From Olivibacter sp. SDN3 (GTDB taxonomy: Bacteria > Bacteroidota > Bacteroidia > Sphingobacteriales > Sphingobacteriaceae), in NCBI RefSeq assembly GCF_014334135.1, contig NZ_CP060497.1:1798001-1862000 (forward strand): a stretch of 64,000 bases of DNA. The letters are read 5' to 3'. Positions 8,839-18,884 of this stretch are shown here, piece after piece; the stretch's first letter is position 1, and each line of letters starts with the position of its first letter. A program made the position numbers and the translations under genes. The notes below the pieces were generated by a model. It was not told where the DNA came from, did no database searches, and was given only the letters and a program-made list of their open reading frames with translations.

Positions 8839-9336
8839 GTGAGCTTATTTTATTTTCTGGCATTTTTATCTATATTTTTTGCGGTGATGGTTATCTTAAC
8901 CAAGAATCCGGTGCATAGTGTGCTTTATTTGGTCATCACCTTTTTTACTTTTACAGTTCATTATATCCTGCTGAACGCGCAGTTTCTAGCAGTGGTGAAT
9001 TTTATTGTCTACATGGGGGCTATTATGGTCCTATTCCTATTTGTTTTGATGCTCCTGAACTTGAATAAAGAGAGCGAACCTATGAAATCCGTTTTGGTCA
9101 AAGTGATAGGGGTAATTGCGGGGATGTGTCTGTTAGTTACCGTAGCAGGCTCCATGCGCGTTATTGAAATTTCGAACCCCCTTGTTCTAAAGAATCCGGA
9201 TATCGGTTTGGTAGAAAACCTGGGTAAAGTTTTATTTAATGAATTTTTGCTTCCATTTGAATTATCGTCCATTTTATTATTGACAGCAATGATTGGAGCA
9301 GTATTACTAGCAAAAAAAGAACCTAACAAATCATAA
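8839..9336 (+). CDS. nuoJ: NADH-quinone oxidoreductase subunit J
   Basis: Membrane subunit with five hydrophobic segments; the family stretch around 'FLAVVNFIVYMGAIMVLFLF' contains the pi-bulge helix involved in coupling. The start is a GTG at 8839; no ATG is available before the first conserved helix. The stop codon overlaps the first base of the nuoK ATG (TAATG), so the two are very likely translated together. Confidence 0.95.
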   Translation: MSLFYFLAFLSIFFAVMVILTKNPVHSVLYLVITFFTFTVHYILLNAQFLAVVNFIVYMGAIMVLFLFVLMLLNLNKESEPMKSVLVKVIGVIAGMCLLVTVAGSMRVIEISNPLVLKNPDIGLVENLGKVLFNEFLLPFELSSILLLTAMIGAVLLAKKEPNKS

Positions 9337-9665
9337 TGGAAACGATCGTACAGAACATACAGGCAGTTCCAATAAATCACTATATCTTATTCAGTAGTAT
9401 TATTTTTTCTATAGGAGTCATTGGTGTACTTATAAGAAGAAACGTCATTATTATTATGATGTCAGTGGAATTAATGTTAAACGCAGTGAATCTGTTGTTG
9501 GCGGCTTTCTCTGTCTATCATGGTGACGCTTCCGGGCAGGTTTTTGTTTTCTTTATCATGGCATTGGCTGCCGCTGAAGTGGCTGTTGGGCTGGCTATTA
9601 TCGTCATGGTTTATAGAAATACCAGATCCATTGATATTAATACACTGAATAAATTAAAGTGGTAA
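9336..9665 (+). CDS. nuoK: NADH-quinone oxidoreductase subunit K
   Basis: Small antiporter-like membrane subunit with three helices. The family signature 'SVELMLNAVNLLLAAF' holds the conserved glutamate in helix 2, and a second acidic residue lies in 'AAAEVAVGLAI' in helix 3; both belong to the proton path. 109 residues. The start overlaps the nuoJ stop. Confidence 0.97.
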   Translation: METIVQNIQAVPINHYILFSSIIFSIGVIGVLIRRNVIIIMMSVELMLNAVNLLLAAFSVYHGDASGQVFVFFIMALAAAEVAVGLAIIVMVYRNTRSIDINTLNKLKW

Positions 9666-9746
9666 TTAACGGAAAGAAAACATAGGTGTCAGGTCTTAAT
9701 AGTATATGACATTAATAAGCTGAGAGGCTAATATTTGAATATTTGT

Positions 9747-11663
9747 ATGACAGGTTTAATTTGGATAGTACTTTTACCTTTATTGGGTTTCATAATCAAC
9801 GGACTGGGTAGGCATATCTTATCACGTACAGTTGTCTCTATCATTGGGTGTGGTATGGTGGCCGTGTCTTTTTTATTAAGCTGTAAGGTGTTCGGCATAG
9901 TAAAAGCCGCCAGACAGGCAGGAGAGGAAGCTTCTTTTACCCAAACCATTTTTGACTGGATTAGCGCAGGGAGCCTGCATATTTCCCTGTCATTTCTGGT
10001 TGATCCACTCAGTGCAACTATGTTGTTGATTGTTACGGGCATAGGCTTTTTAATACATGTGTATGCTATAGGGTATATGAAGCATGATGAGGGATTTGCC
10101 AAATTTTTTGCCTACCTCAACTTGTTTATCTTCTTCATGCTGCTATTAGTACTCGGATCTAATTACGTTGTGATGTTTATAGGATGGGAGGGTGTTGGTC
10201 TATGTTCCTATCTGCTGATTGGTTTTTGGTACCAGAAATCCGCATATGCGAGTGCAGCGAAGAAAGCTTTTGTAATGAATAGAATAGGTGACTTAGGATT
10301 CCTTTTAGCTGTATTTCTTCTATTTACGACGTTTGGAAGTTTAGAGTTTTCTCAGATTTTTCCACGCGCTGAAGCGATGGCTTCTGGCGACACCACACTC
10401 TTTTTTATTACATTGCTGCTATTTATTGCTGCAACAGGCAAATCTGCACAGATCCCATTATTTACTTGGCTGCCAGACGCCATGGCGGGGCCTACACCCG
10501 TCTCTGCACTCATTCATGCGGCTACAATGGTGACCGCTGGTATTTATATGATTGCGAGATCGAATATCATGTTTGCGCTTTCACCGGTTACAATGGAAAT
10601 CATCGCTGTTATTGGTTTAGCGACAGCCTTGCTCGCCGCGTTTATAGCTGTTACACAGAATGATATCAAGAAAGTGCTGGCCTATTCTACGGTTTCGCAA
10701 TTAGGCTATATGTTTTTAGGGCTTGGGGTTGGAGCATTTACCGGTGCTTTCTTCCATGTAATTACCCACGCGTTTTTTAAAGCATTACTCTTCCTCGGAG
10801 CCGGTTCCGTCATTCACGCTATGAATGATGAACAGGATATGCGGGTAATGGGCGGGTTGCGGACTAAACTTCCGATCACTTTTACTACTATGGCCATAGG
10901 TACGATAGCTATAGCTGGAATTCCACCATTTGCAGGATTTTTCTCGAAAGATGAAATCCTCGCACATGCCTTTGCCCATAATAAGCTACTTTGGATACTG
11001 GGATTTATTGGAGCGCTGTTCACTTCCTTCTATATGTTTAGGATGTTGTTTTTAACTTTTTTCGGGAAGTTCCGAGGGAGTGCCCAACAGCAAGCACATC
11101 TGCATGAGTCTCCTTTATCGATGACCTTACCTTTGATTGTATTGGCCGCCCTGTCAGCAATAGGAGGCTTTTTAAATGTACCTGAGGCTTTAGGTGGAAA
11201 TACTTCTTTGGCAAATTTCTTGGCACCGGTTTTCGCAGCTTCCACTGCAAAAACAGATAGCTTTCACCTATCGCATCAAACAGAATATATATTAATGGCA
11301 GTTTCCATTGTTAGTGTAATCGTTTTGGCCATTTATGCGTATATACAGTATGTCTCAAAATCGGCAATACCAGCCTCGGATGAAGAGCCACGAAATGGTC
11401 TCGCAAGACTTTCATATCATAAATTTTATGTAGATGAGTTGTATGATTTTCTGGTGGTGAGGCCTTTAAATGCATTGTCAACCTTTTTCTTTAGCGTGGT
11501 CGATAACAAAGGAATAGATGGATTGGTAAATGCTGTAGGCAAGACAGTGAGCAACGCTGGTAGTATGTTGCGCCTTTTACAGCAGGGTAATATAGGATAC
11601 TACATACTTTTTATGGTTATCGGTATTATTGCTTTACTTACTTATGGTTTATTTATAATTTAA
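9747..11663 (+). CDS. nuoL: NADH-quinone oxidoreductase subunit L
   Basis: Largest antiporter-like proton-pumping subunit. About 14 core helices plus a C-terminal extension with a long lateral helix and a last transmembrane helix ('GYYILFMVIGIIALLTYG'). Conserved blocks include 'GWEGVGLCSYLLIGFWY', 'LPDAMAGPTPVSALIHAATMV' and 'HAFFKALLFLGAGSVIHA'. I prefer ATG 9747 (638 residues) to an in-frame TTG at 9735, since NuoL N-termini begin close to this hydrophobic segment. Confidence 0.95.
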   Translation: MTGLIWIVLLPLLGFIINGLGRHILSRTVVSIIGCGMVAVSFLLSCKVFGIVKAARQAGEEASFTQTIFDWISAGSLHISLSFLVDPLSATMLLIVTGIGFLIHVYAIGYMKHDEGFAKFFAYLNLFIFFMLLLVLGSNYVVMFIGWEGVGLCSYLLIGFWYQKSAYASAAKKAFVMNRIGDLGFLLAVFLLFTTFGSLEFSQIFPRAEAMASGDTTLFFITLLLFIAATGKSAQIPLFTWLPDAMAGPTPVSALIHAATMVTAGIYMIARSNIMFALSPVTMEIIAVIGLATALLAAFIAVTQNDIKKVLAYSTVSQLGYMFLGLGVGAFTGAFFHVITHAFFKALLFLGAGSVIHAMNDEQDMRVMGGLRTKLPITFTTMAIGTIAIAGIPPFAGFFSKDEILAHAFAHNKLLWILGFIGALFTSFYMFRMLFLTFFGKFRGSAQQQAHLHESPLSMTLPLIVLAALSAIGGFLNVPEALGGNTSLANFLAPVFAASTAKTDSFHLSHQTEYILMAVSIVSVIVLAIYAYIQYVSKSAIPASDEEPRNGLARLSYHKFYVDELYDFLVVRPLNALSTFFFSVVDNKGIDGLVNAVGKTVSNAGSMLRLLQQGNIGYYILFMVIGIIALLTYGLFII

Positions 11664-11686
11664 TTAGATAGGGTAAAAGATATTTC

Positions 11687-13138
11687 ATGGATAATATAGT
11701 TCTACTTCTTTTAGTGCCAATTATTGGAGCTTTGCTGTTAACGTTCGTCAACCAATCAAAAACAGCAAAGATACTTGCCCTCATTATCTCACTCACTTCC
11801 CTGGCGGCAACTGTTCCGTTTCTGGTGACCTTTGTGCCAGATGCAAGTATGCAATTCGAGCAGAATACTCCTTGGATTTCATCACTTGGTATTCATTTTC
11901 ATGTAGGAATAGATGGTATTAGCCTGCCGTTGGTATTGCTTACCAATGGTTTGATTCCATGCATTATATTAACAACATTTAAACAACAGCAAAAAGGAAA
12001 TTTCTATGCATTGATACTCTTCATGCAGGCTGGATTAATACTAGTTTTTACGGCTCTGGATGGCTTCCTTTTTTATGTTGGATGGGAGATAGCGTTAATT
12101 CCTATCTACTTTATATGCGGTCTTTGGGGAGGACAAAAAAGAATACGAACAACGTTGAAATTTTTCATCTATACATTCTCCGGGAGCCTACTCATGTTGA
12201 TAGCGATCATTTATCTATACACACAAGTGCCTACCGCAAATTATGAATTGAGCTCTTTTTATGAATTGGCGCTTGATGAGCACACGCAACGTTGGATCTT
12301 TTGGGCATTCTTTATCGCTTTTGCTATTAAAATTCCACTTGTTCCATTTCATACATGGCAACCGGATACTTACACTGAAGCTCCTTCTGCCGGCACGATG
12401 CTGCTCTCCGGTATTATGTTGAAAATGGGCGTATATGGGTTAATCCGTTGGTTGATTCCGATAGCTCCATTAGGGGTAAATCAGTATGCGTATCTAGCGA
12501 TATTATTGGCTATTATAGGTATTGTTTATGCGTCTATCATAGCTTTTAGACAAAGAGATCTGAAGCGTCTGATTGCTTATTCGTCTATTGCTCACGTAGG
12601 GTTGATAGCTGCAGGCGTATTTGTATGGAACGTTCAGGGTTTGCAAGGAGCTATGATACAGATGATAAATCATGGTATCAGTGTGGTCGGGCTGTTTTTT
12701 GTTATTGAAATTATAGAACGACAATTGGATACCCGTGATATAAAAGAGCTTGGTGGACTTGCTAAGCCGGCACCGATACTGGCTGCAATTTTTTTGATTA
12801 TTGTAATGGGAGCCATTGGACTTCCATTAACCAATGGTTTTGTAGGCGAGTTTTTATTATTAATGGGAGTTTATCAATATAGTTTTTGGGCTGCGTTATT
12901 TGCCGGTCTGACAATCATTTTGGGAGCGGTATACATGTTGAGAATGTATCAGGGAACGATGTTGGGTGCTACTGTTGAGCGTGCGGCTGGTTTTAAAGAT
13001 ATCAGTGAAACAGACGCTCTGGTGCTTTGTGTAGTAGTAGGGCTTATAATTATTATAGGAGTATATCCTAAACCCTTACTCCACCTATCGGAAGCTGCTG
13101 TAACTAACTTGATTGAGCAGGTAAAGCTTAAATACTAA
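11687..13138 (+). CDS. nuoM: NADH-quinone oxidoreductase subunit M
   Basis: Antiporter-like proton channel subunit of complex I with about 14 helices. Conserved features are 'GIDGISLPLVLLT', the glutamate in 'FYVGWEIALIPIYF', the lysine in 'FAIKIPLVPFHTWQPDTYTEAP' and 'AYSSIAHVG'. 483 residues; starts 23 bases after nuoL. Confidence 0.97.
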   Translation: MDNIVLLLLVPIIGALLLTFVNQSKTAKILALIISLTSLAATVPFLVTFVPDASMQFEQNTPWISSLGIHFHVGIDGISLPLVLLTNGLIPCIILTTFKQQQKGNFYALILFMQAGLILVFTALDGFLFYVGWEIALIPIYFICGLWGGQKRIRTTLKFFIYTFSGSLLMLIAIIYLYTQVPTANYELSSFYELALDEHTQRWIFWAFFIAFAIKIPLVPFHTWQPDTYTEAPSAGTMLLSGIMLKMGVYGLIRWLIPIAPLGVNQYAYLAILLAIIGIVYASIIAFRQRDLKRLIAYSSIAHVGLIAAGVFVWNVQGLQGAMIQMINHGISVVGLFFVIEIIERQLDTRDIKELGGLAKPAPILAAIFLIIVMGAIGLPLTNGFVGEFLLLMGVYQYSFWAALFAGLTIILGAVYMLRMYQGTMLGATVERAAGFKDISETDALVLCVVVGLIIIIGVYPKPLLHLSEAAVTNLIEQVKLKY

Positions 13139-13221
13139 AAAGATAACAATAGAAATTAACGAAAAATACAACCTGCACAGATTATTGAGGCATATCTGTA
13201 CAAGAAAATAATAAGAAACAA

Positions 13222-14604
13222 ATGGGCGCAATCATTACATTGTCTTTATTAGCAATTTTAGTTTTATACTTGGGGATATTTAAAATGCAGAAAGCATTGC
13301 TGCCGGTATCCCTATTGGGGTTGTTAACCGCCGGAACTTTGACGTTGAAGTTATGGGGAACAACTGCTCAACCGCTATTTAGTGGGATGGTATTGTTTGA
13401 TCATTTCTCGTTAGCTTTTTCTGTATTAATGATTGTAGTAACTATTTTGGTAATGCTGCTATCCCGTGGTTATTTTGATGCCGTTAGCTCCCATATTGCT
13501 GAATATTACGCGCTAATTATTTTTTCACTGACCGGAGCTCTATTAGTGGTATCTTATCATAATCTGTCCATGTTATTTATAGGTATCGAGATTATGTCGG
13601 TAGCCTTATACATATTAGCTGGTATACGGAAGAAAGATGCCGCGTCTAATGAGGCTGCGTTAAAGTATTTTCTTATGGGCGCCTTTTCTACAGGGTTTCT
13701 TTTGTTTGGGATTACGTTACTTTATGGGGCAACAGCTACATTTGACTTAGCAGCTATAAGGGCGTATGTAATAGCGCATCAAGATGGTCAAATATCACCA
13801 TTATTTTATACGGGGATTTTATTGTTGATTGTAGGCTTGGCGTTTAAAGTTGGTGCTGCTCCCTTCCATTTCTGGACTCCCGACGTTTATGAAGGTGCTC
13901 CCATTTTGATTACCACGTTTATGAGCACTGTTGTTAAGACAGCTGCGTTTGCTGGATTCTTGAGAATATTTCTTCTATGTTTTGATCAACTACAGATTTT
14001 TTGGGCCCCGATTCTTTTAGGAGTTATCGTGATAACTTTATTTGTAGGAAATATTAGTGCGCTGGTACAACAAAGTTTTAAGCGTATGCTGGCTTATTCT
14101 AGTATATCTCATGCTGGCTACATGCTTTTTGCCGTGTTGAGCTTGGGAGAACATGCTAGTGGAGCGATGTTGGTGTATGCAGCAGCATACTCGATTGCCT
14201 CTGTTACAGCATTTGCTATTTTGGTGTTGGTGAAAAGAAGCCGAGGGAGTGAGCACTTTGAATCGTTTAATGGTTTAGCCAAGTCAAATCCTTTCATTTC
14301 ACTAGCATTGACCTTGTCTATGCTGTCTTTGGCCGGAATACCTTTAACAGCAGGTTTCATAGGTAAGTTTATGATGTTCTCTGAGGCCGTGAACGGTTTG
14401 CACATAACTTTGGTAATACTAGCGGCTATAAACGCTGCAATAGGTATATTCTACTATTTTCATGTAATTATCAATATGTATTTTAAAGGAACAGCGGGGG
14501 AGAGAATCGCCTTAAACTCAAATTATAAGGCTGTATTATTGATCGGATTTATATTAACCATCTTAATCGGTATTTACCCAAATTGGCTAAGTGGTTTGAT
14601 TTAA
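13222..14604 (+). CDS. nuoN: NADH-quinone oxidoreductase subunit N
   Basis: Third antiporter-like subunit and last gene of the operon. Conserved elements: the glutamate in 'FIGIEIMSVALYILAG', the lysine in 'GLAFKVGAAPFHFWTPDVYEGAP', and 'MLAYSSISHAGYM'. 460 residues, about 14 helices. No strong terminator follows within the 81 bases before the DedA gene, so some read-through is possible. Confidence 0.96.
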   Translation: MGAIITLSLLAILVLYLGIFKMQKALLPVSLLGLLTAGTLTLKLWGTTAQPLFSGMVLFDHFSLAFSVLMIVVTILVMLLSRGYFDAVSSHIAEYYALIIFSLTGALLVVSYHNLSMLFIGIEIMSVALYILAGIRKKDAASNEAALKYFLMGAFSTGFLLFGITLLYGATATFDLAAIRAYVIAHQDGQISPLFYTGILLLIVGLAFKVGAAPFHFWTPDVYEGAPILITTFMSTVVKTAAFAGFLRIFLLCFDQLQIFWAPILLGVIVITLFVGNISALVQQSFKRMLAYSSISHAGYMLFAVLSLGEHASGAMLVYAAAYSIASVTAFAILVLVKRSRGSEHFESFNGLAKSNPFISLALTLSMLSLAGIPLTAGFIGKFMMFSEAVNGLHITLVILAAINAAIGIFYYFHVIINMYFKGTAGERIALNSNYKAVLLIGFILTILIGIYPNWLSGLI

Positions 14605-14668
14605 ATACCATTTCCATAGTTTCAATATTGCCGAATAATATTTTTCGCCAGTTTGAATTTTTAATTAG

Positions 14669-14676
14669 TAGCTTTG
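14669..14676 (+). promoter_or_regulatory. -7 box TAGCTTTG before the DedA gene
   Basis: A perfect TAnnTTTG nine bases upstream of ATG 14686. No TTTG lies at the normal 19-20 base spacing; the nearest (14652-14655) is 13 bases away. If used, the mRNA would have a leader of only a few bases. Confidence 0.5.
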
Positions 14677-14685
14677 TGGCTATAT

Positions 14686-15339
14686 ATGCAAGACTTTTGG
14701 TTGTCCATTTTCCAATACTTTGATGCCGAGGCCATGATTAGGTCTGGAGGCTTTTATCTGATATTATTTGTTGTTTTTGCAGAAACAGGGCTTTTTTTTG
14801 GTTTTTTCCTGCCCGGCGACTATCTGCTTTTTTTAGCCGGGTTATTCACAGCGTCCGGACTTTTGGATGTCTCCATCTTTACATTATGTACTGGAATGAT
14901 AGTTGCCGGCATATTGGGTAATTTTGTAGGTTATTGGTTTGGAAAACGAACGGGCCCAATCCTGTTTAAACGCAAAGATACATGGCTGTTTAAACGAAAA
15001 TATATCGTGATGGCCGAAGAGTTCTATAATAAATATGGGGGTACCGCTTTGATTTTAGGTAGATTTATGCCAATAATACGTACCTTTGCTCCAATATTTG
15101 CAGGTGTTGTTCGCTTAGACTTTAAAAAATTTGTTTTATATAACATTATAGGCAGCTTTTTGTGGGTCCTCATACTTACTTTAGCAGGATATTATCTGGG
15201 AAGACAGTTTCCACAAATCGTTGACTATATCGAATATATAGTTATAGGTTTTGTAGTACTCGCTACCTTACCTATAATTATTGCTATAATAAAACGAAAG
15301 CTTAAAACGCAGCACAAAAGAGAAGATAAAGAAGAGTAG
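14686..15339 (+). CDS. DedA family membrane protein (VTT domain)
   Basis: Integral inner-membrane protein of the DedA/SNARE-associated family; members are linked to lipid carrier (undecaprenyl phosphate) recycling and membrane homeostasis. Visible motifs: 'ETGLFFGFFLPGDYLLFLAG' near residue 45, 'GNFVGYWFGKRTGP', and the re-entrant 'RFMPIIRTFAPIFAGV' with conserved arginines. C-terminus is basic and cytoplasmic. ATG 14686 (217 residues) is preferred to a TTG at 14674 that overlaps the -7 box. First gene of a probable DedA-ppa-CorC-rsmE unit. Confidence 0.9.
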   Translation: MQDFWLSIFQYFDAEAMIRSGGFYLILFVVFAETGLFFGFFLPGDYLLFLAGLFTASGLLDVSIFTLCTGMIVAGILGNFVGYWFGKRTGPILFKRKDTWLFKRKYIVMAEEFYNKYGGTALILGRFMPIIRTFAPIFAGVVRLDFKKFVLYNIIGSFLWVLILTLAGYYLGRQFPQIVDYIEYIVIGFVVLATLPIIIAIIKRKLKTQHKREDKEE

Positions 15340-15360
15340 TTTTTTTAACTTTAGAATTAT

Positions 15361-15903
15361 ATGAATAACGCACATCCGTGGCACAATGTTTCTCCGGGCG
15401 ATGACGTCCCCACTTCCGTAAATGCTATTATTGAAATTCCAAAAGGCTCAAAAGCTAAGTACGAAATAGATAAAGATAGTGGTCTGCTCAGGTTAGATCG
15501 CGTATTATTCTCCTCTGTCATGTACCCGGCTAATTATGGATTTATTCCGCAAACTTATTGCGATGATAAAGATCCCTTAGATATATTGGTATTATGCTCG
15601 GTGGATGTAGTGCCAATGTCAATTATTGAGGCTAAAGTAATTGGAGTTATGCATATGGTTGATGGCGGCGAGCAAGATGATAAAATTATTGCAGTAGCCA
15701 AAAACGATATGTCTGTTAATTATATTAATGATTTGGCCGAGCTACCCCCGCATACGATGAAAGAAATTGTCAGATTTTTCCAAGATTATAAAGCACTGGA
15801 GGGTAAAAATGTAACCATTGAAAAATGGATGGGCAAGTCATTTGCATATACCTGCATTCAGGAGAGTTTAGAACTCTATCAGAAAACATTTATCAACAAA
15901 TAG
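15361..15903 (+). CDS. ppa: Inorganic pyrophosphatase, family I
   Basis: Cytoplasmic soluble enzyme that hydrolyses pyrophosphate, pulling biosynthetic reactions forward. The family I active site is seen in '[13 protein letters not shown]', '[11 protein letters not shown]' and the metal-binding '[12 protein letters not shown]' (DxDPxD), with '[12 protein letters not shown]' further on. 180 residues. The ATG follows the DedA gene by 21 bases; a TAACTTTA box (15346-15353) directly upstream could give an additional transcript with almost no leader. The CorC-type gene starts six bases after the stop. Confidence 0.96.
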   Translation: MNNAHPWHNVSPGDDVPTSVNAIIEIPKGSKAKYEIDKDSGLLRLDRVLFSSVMYPANYGFIPQTYCDDKDPLDILVLCSVDVVPMSIIEAKVIGVMHMVDGGEQDDKIIAVAKNDMSVNYINDLAELPPHTMKEIVRFFQDYKALEGKNVTIEKWMGKSFAYTCIQESLELYQKTFINK

Positions 15904-15909
15904 AGGTAC

Positions 15910-17229
15910 ATGGGGTTCCAAATTTTTGTTACGTTATTTCTGGTTCTGCTGAATGGTTTTTTTGTAGCAGCGGAGTTCGCTATAGTAAAGGTTCGTATCT
16001 CACAAATTGAAGTAAAGGCGAAATCAGGCAATAGCGTTGCAAAAATTGCTAAACATATTACACAACATCTCGATGGGTATTTAGCAGCGACCCAACTTGG
16101 TATTACCTTGGCGTCCCTAGGTTTAGGTTGGGTGGGTGAGTCTGTGATGACTGCCGTCGTCCATAAAGTGTTCGCACTATTTAACGTAGAGTTAACAGGC
16201 TCTATAGCAAAGAATATGGGACATGTACTGGCGTTCTCTATCATTACCGTATTACATATTGTTTTCGGGGAACTAGCCCCTAAGTCCATAGCTATACAGC
16301 GACCAGTGGGTACCACGATGGCCCTTTCGGTGCCTTTAAGATTTTTCTATATTATCTTCAGACCATTTATCTGGATATTAAATGGTTTTGCCAACTTCAT
16401 TCTAAAAATATTGGGTTTCGGCTCCAACGTACATGAAGCACATCATTCTACAGAAGAACTACAATATTTACTCGATCAAGGTAAAGAAAGTGGTGCCTTG
16501 AATATGGTAGAACATGAACTAATTAAAAATGTGTTCGATTTCAATGAGAGGTTGGTAAAGAATATTATGGTGCCACGAACAAAAATCGTTGGTATCGAAC
16601 TAACTAGTCCTAAAGAAGAACTATTACAGACCATCATCAGTGAGGGGTATTCAAGGATACCCGTCTATGACGAAACTATTGATAAAATAGTAGGCATTAT
16701 ACATGCGAAAGATATCTTACCGCTCATGGTAAATAATAAGGATTTTGTATTAAAAACGATCATTAGAAAACCATACTTCATAGCGGAGAATAAGAAAATC
16801 AATGACCTCATGAGTGAGTTTCAGCTGAAACGTATCCAGATTGCGATCGTGCTGGATGAGTTCGGTGGTACTGCGGGCATGGTAACGTTGGAAGATATTG
16901 TAGAAGAACTCGTCGGTGAAATTCAGGATGAATATGATGAGGAAAAACCTATTGTAGAAAAGGCCTCGGATACCGAGTATATTGTGGAAGCCGCCGCAAG
17001 TGTACACGACGTTAATGAATTTCTTCCTTTTGAACTACCCGAAAGTTCTGATTATGATACAATATCAGGATTGGTTATTACTGTTTTCGATAAAATTCCT
17101 GACGTAGGAGAGCGTAAGGAATTTCACGGGTATACTTTTACTATTCTGAAAAAGACACAACAAAACATAGAATACGTAAAGTTGGAGTTACTCCCTCGCG
17201 TGGAGGAAAACGACGACTTGGACTCTTAA
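15910..17229 (+). CDS. CNNM/CBS-domain membrane protein (hemolysin C/CorC type)
   Basis: Order of domains: an N-terminal DUF21/CNNM transmembrane domain (about residues 1-190, 3-4 hydrophobic helices), a CBS pair (about 210-330, 'IMVPRTKIVGIE' and 'VLDEFGGTAGMVTLEDI'), and a C-terminal CorC/HlyC domain. The family is associated with Mg2+/Co2+ efflux; the name hemolysin is historical. In Bacteroidota such proteins are sometimes labelled gliding protein GldE, but this cannot be claimed from the sequence. RBS-like AGAGG lies five bases before the ATG; same operon as ppa. Confidence 0.88.
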   Translation: MGFQIFVTLFLVLLNGFFVAAEFAIVKVRISQIEVKAKSGNSVAKIAKHITQHLDGYLAATQLGITLASLGLGWVGESVMTAVVHKVFALFNVELTGSIAKNMGHVLAFSIITVLHIVFGELAPKSIAIQRPVGTTMALSVPLRFFYIIFRPFIWILNGFANFILKILGFGSNVHEAHHSTEELQYLLDQGKESGALNMVEHELIKNVFDFNERLVKNIMVPRTKIVGIELTSPKEELLQTIISEGYSRIPVYDETIDKIVGIIHAKDILPLMVNNKDFVLKTIIRKPYFIAENKKINDLMSEFQLKRIQIAIVLDEFGGTAGMVTLEDIVEELVGEIQDEYDEEKPIVEKASDTEYIVEAAASVHDVNEFLPFELPESSDYDTISGLVITVFDKIPDVGERKEFHGYTFTILKKTQQNIEYVKLELLPRVEENDDLDS

Positions 17230-17240
17230 GAAGACTATCG

Positions 17241-17978
17241 GTGCATTTATTTTACACCCCTGATATCAGCCCTAAGCAAGAAGAGTACGTTCTTCATGAG
17301 GACGAAAGTAAGCACTGTGTGCGCGTATTGCGTATGAATAAAGGCGACAGTGCTTCCTTAATAGACGGTAGAGGAAATCTTTACGAAGTCATTATAGAAA
17401 TCCCTCATCCGAAAAAGACACGCGTTAAAGTAGTTGATGTGTTACCCGCTTTTGGCGAGAGAAATCATTATTTACATATCGCGGTTGCACCAACTAAAAA
17501 TATAGACCGTTTTGAATGGTTTTTGGAGAAGGCTACAGAAATTGGTATTGATGAAATTACACCATTGATATGTGAACGTTCTGAACGTAAAGAAGTTAAA
17601 TTGGAACGTCTGTATAAGGTGATCATCGCAGCGATAAAACAATCGAAAACTGCATATCTGCCTAAGTTAAATAAGCCCATGCGATTTAATGAATTTATTG
17701 CACGATACGACAGTAACACAAACCAGAATCAGAAATTTATCGCACATTGCCTAAATCAACAGAAAAAAACATTAAATGAGCAAATTAAACCTCATGGTAG
17801 GTACTGTATGCTAATTGGTCCAGAGGGTGATTTTACATCAGAAGAAGTAAAACAAGCTGTTGACAAGGATTTTGTTGCCATAAGTTTGGGGAATACACGG
17901 TTACGTACCGAAACGGCGGCCTTATATGCCTGTTTTGAAACCAATTATTTGAATAGAGAACAAAGGCCGAATAATTAA
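17241..17978 (+). CDS. rsmE: 16S rRNA (uracil1498-N3)-methyltransferase RsmE
   Basis: SPOUT-class methyltransferase that uses SAM to methylate U1498 of 16S rRNA. The N-terminal PUA-like part has 'DESKHCVRVLRMNKGD'. The trefoil-knot SAM-binding site is 'LIGPEGDFTSEEV' and 'SLGNTRLRTETAALYA' near the C-terminus. It starts with GTG at 17241, 11 bases after the CorC-type gene; no ATG occurs before the conserved 'HLFYTPDI'. 245 residues. It ends 35 bases from the convergent prephenate dehydrogenase gene. Confidence 0.94.
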   Translation: MHLFYTPDISPKQEEYVLHEDESKHCVRVLRMNKGDSASLIDGRGNLYEVIIEIPHPKKTRVKVVDVLPAFGERNHYLHIAVAPTKNIDRFEWFLEKATEIGIDEITPLICERSERKEVKLERLYKVIIAAIKQSKTAYLPKLNKPMRFNEFIARYDSNTNQNQKFIAHCLNQQKKTLNEQIKPHGRYCMLIGPEGDFTSEEVKQAVDKDFVAISLGNTRLRTETAALYACFETNYLNREQRPNN

Positions 17979-18013
17979 CTTGTAATGCTCATTTTCATGA
18001 GAGCAGGTGTTAC

Positions 18014-18856
18014 TTACTTAAGTATTCTTTTTATTTTATTTGATTTTTTTATGAGTTTATAAAACGCTTGATAGTCTTCCTTCATGAGTAAGGTTTGCAT
18101 ATTTTGGAGTTGGTGAATATGTTCTTCCAGTACATCCAATACATTTCGTTGGTTTTGCCGGAAAATAGGGACCCACATATCCGCTGAACTTTTAGCCAAA
18201 CGTACGGTAGATTCAAACCCTGAACTGGCGAGTTCAAAGATTCGCCCCTGCGATTTTTCCTTTTCTAACACGGTCAGTGCTAAAGCAAAAGAGGTGATAT
18301 GCGAAATATGTGATACGTAAGCTGTATGGATGTCATGTTCCCTGGCGTTCATAAAGACAGTATGCATGTCTAGTTGTTCCACGATCGCTTCTGCAGTGTC
18401 AAAGGCGTCTTCATCACTATTGGTTACATCACAATAAATCATGGTTTTTCCATCGAAAAGACCTTGGACTGCTGCTTCCGGTCCGGAATGCTCCGTACCC
18501 GCCATAGGGTGGCAAGCTACTAATCGGCCTCGACGAACATGGCCATCTACACTGGCTAATAACTGCTCCTTGGTGGAGCCCATGTCTATTACCACCTGTT
18601 GATCATTGATCTTGTCTAAGATAATAGGTAGTAAATTGTAAATGACATCAACAGGTACCGACAAAATAAATACATCAGCAGTGTTTATGGCTTCGTCTAA
18701 CGAGAGCGCCTTGTCTATAAAACCGATAGTGAGCGCTTTTTTTAAGTTGTCTTCGTCTTTATCTACGCCTATAATTGTCTCTACATACTTTTTTTCTTTT
18801 AGCGTGATCGCAATAGATCCTCCTATTAGGCCCACACCTACTATAGCAATATTCAT
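18014..18856 (-). CDS. tyrA: Prephenate dehydrogenase
   Basis: Converts prephenate to 4-hydroxyphenylpyruvate with NAD(P), the tyrosine branch of aromatic synthesis. N-terminal Rossmann motif 'VGVGLIGGSIA' (about residues 6-16), 'STKEQLL', and the family signature 'ACHPMAGTEHSGPEAA' near residue 115; the C-terminal half is the all-helical dimer domain. 280 residues, no ACT domain visible. It lies 28 bases downstream of the aminotransferase gene, the expected partner for the next step. Confidence 0.93.
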   Translation of the reverse strand: MNIAIVGVGLIGGSIAITLKEKKYVETIIGVDKDEDNLKKALTIGFIDKALSLDEAINTADVFILSVPVDVIYNLLPIILDKINDQQVVIDMGSTKEQLLASVDGHVRRGRLVACHPMAGTEHSGPEAAVQGLFDGKTMIYCDVTNSDEDAFDTAEAIVEQLDMHTVFMNAREHDIHTAYVSHISHITSFALALTVLEKEKSQGRIFELASSGFESTVRLAKSSADMWVPIFRQNQRNVLDVLEEHIHQLQNMQTLLMKEDYQAFYKLIKKSNKIKRILK

Positions 18857-18884
18857 TTAAAATAGCGTTTTTTTTGGGACAAAT

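Noticed and set aside
14604-14685. nuoN to DedA as one continuous operon
   Set aside because: A perfect TAnnTTTG box precedes DedA and functions differ, so I treat it as a separate unit; read-through cannot be excluded because no strong terminator was seen.
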